Part shown: piece by piece, positions 32,644 to 35,586 of the stretch
Layout: every line of letters starts with the position of its first letter
Numbering within the stretch: the first letter of the stretch is position 1
Assembly (NCBI GenBank): GCA_031272405.1
Contig: JAISTW010000024.1
Location: forward strand, 1-35,586
Direction of reading: 5' to 3'
From: Desulfovibrio sp.
GTDB lineage: Bacteria; Desulfobacterota; Desulfovibrionia; Desulfovibrionales; Desulfovibrionaceae
DNA: 35,586 bases
Translations under genes and position numbers: made by a program
Notes under the pieces: generated by a model
What the model was told of the DNA's origin: nothing
Database searches by the model: none
Seen by the model: only the letters and a program-made list of their open reading frames with translations

Positions 32644-34188
32644 TCAAATTTTCTTTTTACATCCGTCAATCCGCGCGCCGAGCACCTCCAGGCAGGGGGC
32701 CAGTTCCGGGCGTCGGCTGAACTCGAGCGCCATTTCCGACTCTGTGCGCGCCGCCGGCGCGGTGAGCAGGTCAATTGGGGGGACATCGGTTCCGTTGGCG
32801 GCGCAGTAGGCTTTCAGCGCCGCCCCAAAGACCGGACGCTGCCGTTCGAGTTGTTCCCCGACTGTGGCGCCGTTCGGCCTGACGGTCAATCCGGGGGGCG
32901 CGTCTTTCCATTCCACGTCCAGCGAAGCCAGCAGGGACGCGTGCGGAGCCGATCGTCCGGCTTCCCTTTCCGCCGCGCAAAAAGCGCAAAAACCCGTCCA
33001 GTCGGCTTTGCCCCGGCGCGCCGGGGCTAGTGGGGCCTGCACGTTTGGCCCGGCCTCGCCCTCTGGCCCGCCTTCAAGTTTGTACACGGGCGCGAGACGC
33101 GGCAGCATGACCAGATGGAACAGAAGCAGCTCCAGGGCCGCGCCGGGTTCGAGACCGTAAACGATGCCGCGCCGGGCCTCCAGGGCCATCTGCCAGGCGG
33201 CGTGCAGGTGGGCTGCGGAAAAATGCCGGGCGGCATCCTTCAGGAAGGTTTCCTCATCGGCAGACAGCCCCAAAGAAGGCGCCACGGCTTCTCCGCCTTG
33301 CCGCAACAGGCACAGATCGCGCAGACGGGCTATGAGTTCGCGTACGAAAAAGCCCGTGTCCAGGCCGTCTTCCAGCATGCGCCGGCATATTTCGGCCGCT
33401 GCCGCGCAGTCCTGGCCGCGCATGGCCTCGAACAACCCGGCAAAGACTTCCTGCCCGGCCACACCCAGCACTTCGCGGGTTTCGGCGGCGGTCAGGCGCT
33501 CCGCGCCCAGGGCCAGAACCTGATCCAGCAGCGACATGCCGTCGCGCACGCTGCCGGCCGCGCGCCGGGCGATGAGGCGGGCGGCGCTTTCCTCGAAGTC
33601 GATGCCCTCCTTGCCGAGCACTTCGGTGAGGCGGCGGAACAGGGCATCTTCGGACAAATGCCGGAACACGAAGTGCTGGCAACGGCTGACGATGGTCACG
33701 GGAAACTTGTGCGCCTCGGTGGTGGCGAACACGAAGACAACGCGCGGCGGCGGCTCCTCCAGAGTTTTGAGAAGCGCGTTGAAGGCGTGACGGGAAAGCA
33801 TGTGGGCTTCGTCAATGATGAAAATCTTGTAGCGGCCCTCCATGGGCGCGTAACCGATGTTTTCCCGCAGGGCGCGGGCGTCGTCCACGCTGTTGTTGGA
33901 GGCGCCATCAATTTCGGTCACGTCTATGTGGGAACCCAGAACGATGGCCCGGCACTGGGGGCATTGGTTGCACGGCTCCGGAGCGGGCGCATGGGCGCAG
34001 TTGAGCGCCTTGGCGAAAATGCGGGCGACAGTGGTTTTGCCCACGCCGCGCGTGCCGCTGAGCAGATAGGCCGGTGCCGGACTGTCTGTTGCCGCAGCGC
34101 GCGAAAGCACGGCCTTGACCATATTCTGTCCCGCCACTTCGGCGAAGCTCTGGGGCCGGTATCTCGCGGCCAGCGAAGCCCTCTTCAT
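32644..34188 (-). CDS. dnaX: DNA polymerase III subunit gamma/tau
   Basis: A 514-residue clamp-loader ATPase. Walker A GTRGVGKTT is at residues 45-53, the zinc-binding cysteines at Cys64, Cys73, Cys76 and Cys79, Walker B with DEAH at 126-129, and FATTEAHKFP (sensor 1) follows with the LLKTLEEPP stretch. The C-terminal part is variable and shorter than in E. coli tau. It loads the sliding clamp and links the replisome. No slippery A-run lies at a useful internal place, so a frameshifted gamma product is not predicted. It starts 22 nt after ilvE with a weak ribosome site and precedes ebfC. Confidence 0.95.
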   Translation of the reverse strand: MKRASLAARYRPQSFAEVAGQNMVKAVLSRAAATDSPAPAYLLSGTRGVGKTTVARIFAKALNCAHAPAPEPCNQCPQCRAIVLGSHIDVTEIDGASNNSVDDARALRENIGYAPMEGRYKIFIIDEAHMLSRHAFNALLKTLEEPPPRVVFVFATTEAHKFPVTIVSRCQHFVFRHLSEDALFRRLTEVLGKEGIDFEESAARLIARRAAGSVRDGMSLLDQVLALGAERLTAAETREVLGVAGQEVFAGLFEAMRGQDCAAAAEICRRMLEDGLDTGFFVRELIARLRDLCLLRQGGEAVAPSLGLSADEETFLKDAARHFSAAHLHAAWQMALEARRGIVYGLEPGAALELLLFHLVMLPRLAPVYKLEGGPEGEAGPNVQAPLAPARRGKADWTGFCAFCAAEREAGRSAPHASLLASLDVEWKDAPPGLTVRPNGATVGEQLERQRPVFGAALKAYCAANGTDVPPIDLLTAPAARTESEMALEFSRRPELAPCLEVLGARIDGCKKKI

Positions 34189-34210
34189 CTCGGTGTCGCC
34201 CGCTTTTTCA

Positions 34211-35131
34211 TCACAGGCTGTAGCGGCTCAACCAAGAAGCGTATCGCGGATTGTCGCCCTTGGCGATGCGGAAAAATTCCTGTTGCAGACGCTTGGTCAC
34301 CGGTCCCGCCTTGCCCGCTCCTATCACGCGGCGGTCAAGCTCACGGATGGGAGTCAGCTCGGCAGCCGTGCCGGAGAAGAATGCCTCGTCGGCGATATAG
34401 AACTCGTCGCGGGTGAACTGCTGTTCTTCCACCATGTAACCCAGGTCACGGGCCACCTTGATGACGGAATCCCGCGTGATGCCCCCCAGAATGGATGTCC
34501 AGGGTGTGGTTTTGATGACGCCCTCGCGCACGATGAAAATATTTTCGCCCGAAGCCTCGGAGACGAAACCGGCCGTATCCAGCATGACGGCCTCGTCGTA
34601 GCCGTCTTCCTTGGCCTCCACCTTGGCCAGGATGGAGTTGATGTAATTGCCGGAGGCCTTGGCCTTGGTCATGAGCGTGTTTACATGCATGCGGGCGAAG
34701 GAGCTGGTTTTGACGCGGATGCCCTTTTCCAGTGCTTCCGCCCCCAGATAGGCGCCCCAGGGCCATACGGCGATGATAGTGTTGACCGGGTTGTCTCCGG
34801 GGTAGACGCCCATTTCTCCGCAACCGACAAAACTCAGCGGCCGCACATATCCCTCCCTGAGCTTGTTGGCCTTGAGCGTTTCCAGACATGCCTCGGCTAT
34901 CCGCTCCGCCGTCCAGGGAATGTTCAGACGCAGAATTTTGCCCGAATTGAGCAGGCGCGTGCAGTGGTCGTGCAAACGGAACACGGAGGAACTCCCGTCC
35001 GAGCAGGAATAGGCGCGCATGCCCTCAAAAACGGCGCTTCCGTAATGCAGGGCGTGGCAGAGCACATGCACCCGGGCTTCGTCCCAGGGAACCATTTTTC
35101 CGTCAAACCAGATAAATTGCGTTGTTTCCAT
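34211..35131 (-). CDS. ilvE: Branched-chain amino acid aminotransferase
   Basis: A 306-residue class IV PLP transaminase. FIWFDGKMVPWDEARVHVL opens the protein, then HYGSAVFEGMRAY. Predicted PLP Lys158 lies in TKAKASGNYINS, followed by MLDTAGFVSEASGENIF and LGGITRDSVIKVA. This agrees well with IlvE of about 300 residues. It interconverts leucine, isoleucine and valine with their keto acids. A GGAGA ribosome site stands 3-7 nt before the ATG. It is the first gene of the run ilvE-dnaX-ebfC-recR; pairing with replication genes appears to be positional rather than functional. Confidence 0.95.
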   Translation of the reverse strand: METTQFIWFDGKMVPWDEARVHVLCHALHYGSAVFEGMRAYSCSDGSSSVFRLHDHCTRLLNSGKILRLNIPWTAERIAEACLETLKANKLREGYVRPLSFVGCGEMGVYPGDNPVNTIIAVWPWGAYLGAEALEKGIRVKTSSFARMHVNTLMTKAKASGNYINSILAKVEAKEDGYDEAVMLDTAGFVSEASGENIFIVREGVIKTTPWTSILGGITRDSVIKVARDLGYMVEEQQFTRDEFYIADEAFFSGTAAELTPIRELDRRVIGAGKAGPVTKRLQQEFFRIAKGDNPRYASWLSRYSL

Positions 35132-35166
35132 ATCTTCTCCAGGTTTCAGGCAGGGGAAAATTCGGG

Positions 35167-35186
35167 AGGCAAAATTTCCTTTGCCT
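35167..35186 (-). promoter_or_regulatory. Hairpin in the ilvE leader
   Basis: AGGCAAA (35167-35173) and TTTGCCT (35180-35186) form a perfect 7-bp stem around a 6-nt loop, 36 nt upstream of the ilvE start. It could be an operator or leader structure; no leader peptide rich in branched-chain codons was found beside it. Confidence 0.4.
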
Positions 35187-35204
35187 AGATAAGGCTTTTA
35201 TGTG

Positions 35205-35234
35205 TTGACAAAGTGACTCCTTTTTTGATAGGAA
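35205..35234 (+). promoter_or_regulatory. Possible forward promoter upstream of the integrase-like fragment
   Basis: Consensus TTGACA (35205-35210) is followed after 18 nt by TAGGAA (35229-35234), a weak -10. It would drive transcription toward the integrase-like fragment and the structured element further right. Confidence 0.3.
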
Positions 35235-35321
35235 TGACACGCGTTTCACAGATAAACCCAGTGAACACTATGCCTCATCGGTAACAAATCGGGGAAATGG
35301 GGCACTTCACAGGGGAATCGC

Positions 35322-35408
35322 ATGAGCAAGCCTGACCGGATAGTATCAAAAAAATATCAGGGCGTCTATTGGAGAGAATCATCGAGGGTGTCACCTTATA
35401 AGAGATAA
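35322..35408 (+). pseudogene. Integrase-like N-terminal fragment (28 codons)
   Basis: A 28-codon frame starts at an ATG 6-7 nt after an AGGGG ribosome site and reads MSKPDRIVSKKYQGVYWRES before diverging and stopping. The SKK-aromatic-x-GV-aromatic-x-RES pattern is how many phage-type tyrosine integrases of this bacterial group begin. No continuation of an integrase is found in any of the three forward frames up to the window end. It is therefore most likely the decapitated start of an integrase gene, left by deletion or rearrangement. The match is short and made from memory. Confidence 0.45.
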
Positions 35409-35512
35409 AAGTTCATCGATATTACCGTTGACCCGAAATCTCCCGAACAGTGCCAGACTCACATTAACTGAGGTAGTCGCGATTTGATCTGACAGTGTCC
35501 CTTGTCAAAAGA

Positions 35513-35580
35513 GGGGAACTCCGTTTTGATGGAAGCATATACACACCATCAACCGGGCACCGTGCCCACGGAGTATCCCC
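35513..35580 (+). promoter_or_regulatory. Three-way-junction inverted repeat masking a ribosome site before an ATG
   Basis: An outer stem pairs GGGGA (35513-35517) with TCCCC (35576-35580) and ACTCCGT (35518-35524) with ACGGAGT (35568-35574): 12 bp with one bulged A. It encloses two hairpins: TTGATGG/CCATCAA (35526-35532 with 35546-35552) and GGGCAC/GTGCCC (35555-35560 with 35562-35567). The right strand of the outer stem contains GGAG (35570-35573), spaced 7 nt from an ATG at 35581 that continues past the window. As RNA it would form a compact multibranch fold that hides the ribosome site, as translational riboswitches do. No known class was recognised. A mobile-element end is an alternative. 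Confidence 0.5.
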
Positions 35581-35586
35581 ATGGAA

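Larger units (their letters stand above)
35132..35586. other. Right-edge intergenic region without an intact gene
   Basis: It holds the leader and any promoter of ilvE (minus strand), a short hairpin, a possible forward promoter, an integrase-like fragment and a strongly structured element ending at an ATG, each listed separately. Positions about 35409-35512 show no recognisable feature. Base composition is nearer to balanced than in the neighbouring genes. Confidence 0.6.

Noticed and set aside
32644-32670. A-rich run at the end of dnaX as a programmed frameshift site
   Set aside because: The run lies at the last codons, so shifting there could not give a shorter gamma subunit.
1-35586. CRISPR arrays, rRNA genes or a complete insertion sequence
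   Set aside because: No regularly spaced direct repeats, rRNA-like segments or transposase frames were found on either strand.

Overview
The window looks like a chromosomal segment of a GC-rich deltaproteobacterium of the Desulfovibrio type. This rests on the aminofutalosine menaquinone genes mqnE and mqnC, a tRNA for selenocysteine, a glycogen operon ending in a glycogen synthase/phosphorylase fusion, and a DUF3179 periplasmic protein. The assignment comes from gene content and recalled family resemblance, not from a database search. Most of the segment is ordinary dense chromosome. The two ends, and the stretch next to the tRNA, carry AT-rich or decayed DNA.

Layout. Positions 1-336 are non-coding, AT-rich and hold a cluster of small inverted repeats. 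Positions 337-9416 (minus strand) form one tight run. In transcription order it reads: substrate-binding protein, ABC ATPase, fused permease, second ABC ATPase, RmlD-like reductase, DUF3179 protein, Fsr-type exporter and M15 peptidase. Most junctions are overlaps or gaps of 1-20 nt. A flavodoxin-fold reductase (9548-10111, minus) and an EamA exporter (10304-11143, plus) are divergent. Positions 11147-14383 (minus) encode MqnE, MqnC and a UDP-xylose synthase. Positions 14542-20241 (plus) hold a 1899-residue protein joining an AddA/RecB-like helicase to an AddB-like iron-sulfur nuclease. It is followed by a gutted OafA-type acyltransferase remnant that abuts the 3' end of selC (20412-20505, minus). 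Next come a DUF401 permease (minus) and a stand-alone HPt protein (plus), closed by a strong bidirectional terminator.

Positions 22531-31486 (minus) are a four-gene glycogen operon with its own promoter: debranching enzyme, GT4 synthase, GH57 enzyme and GT3-GT35 fusion. Positions 31660-35131 (minus) hold ilvE-dnaX-ebfC-recR, which covers branched-chain amino acid transamination, the clamp-loader subunit and the usual recombination-repair partners. The last 455 bases have no intact gene. They contain an integrase-like N-terminal fragment and a compact three-way-junction inverted repeat that buries a Shine-Dalgarno directly before an ATG at the window edge.

The most unusual items are the single-chain AddA-AddB protein, which lacks the AddA nuclease domain, and the transporter with two different ATPases around one double permease. 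The structured leader at the right edge and the acyltransferase scar at selC also stand out. No CRISPR array, intact insertion sequence or rRNA gene was seen.
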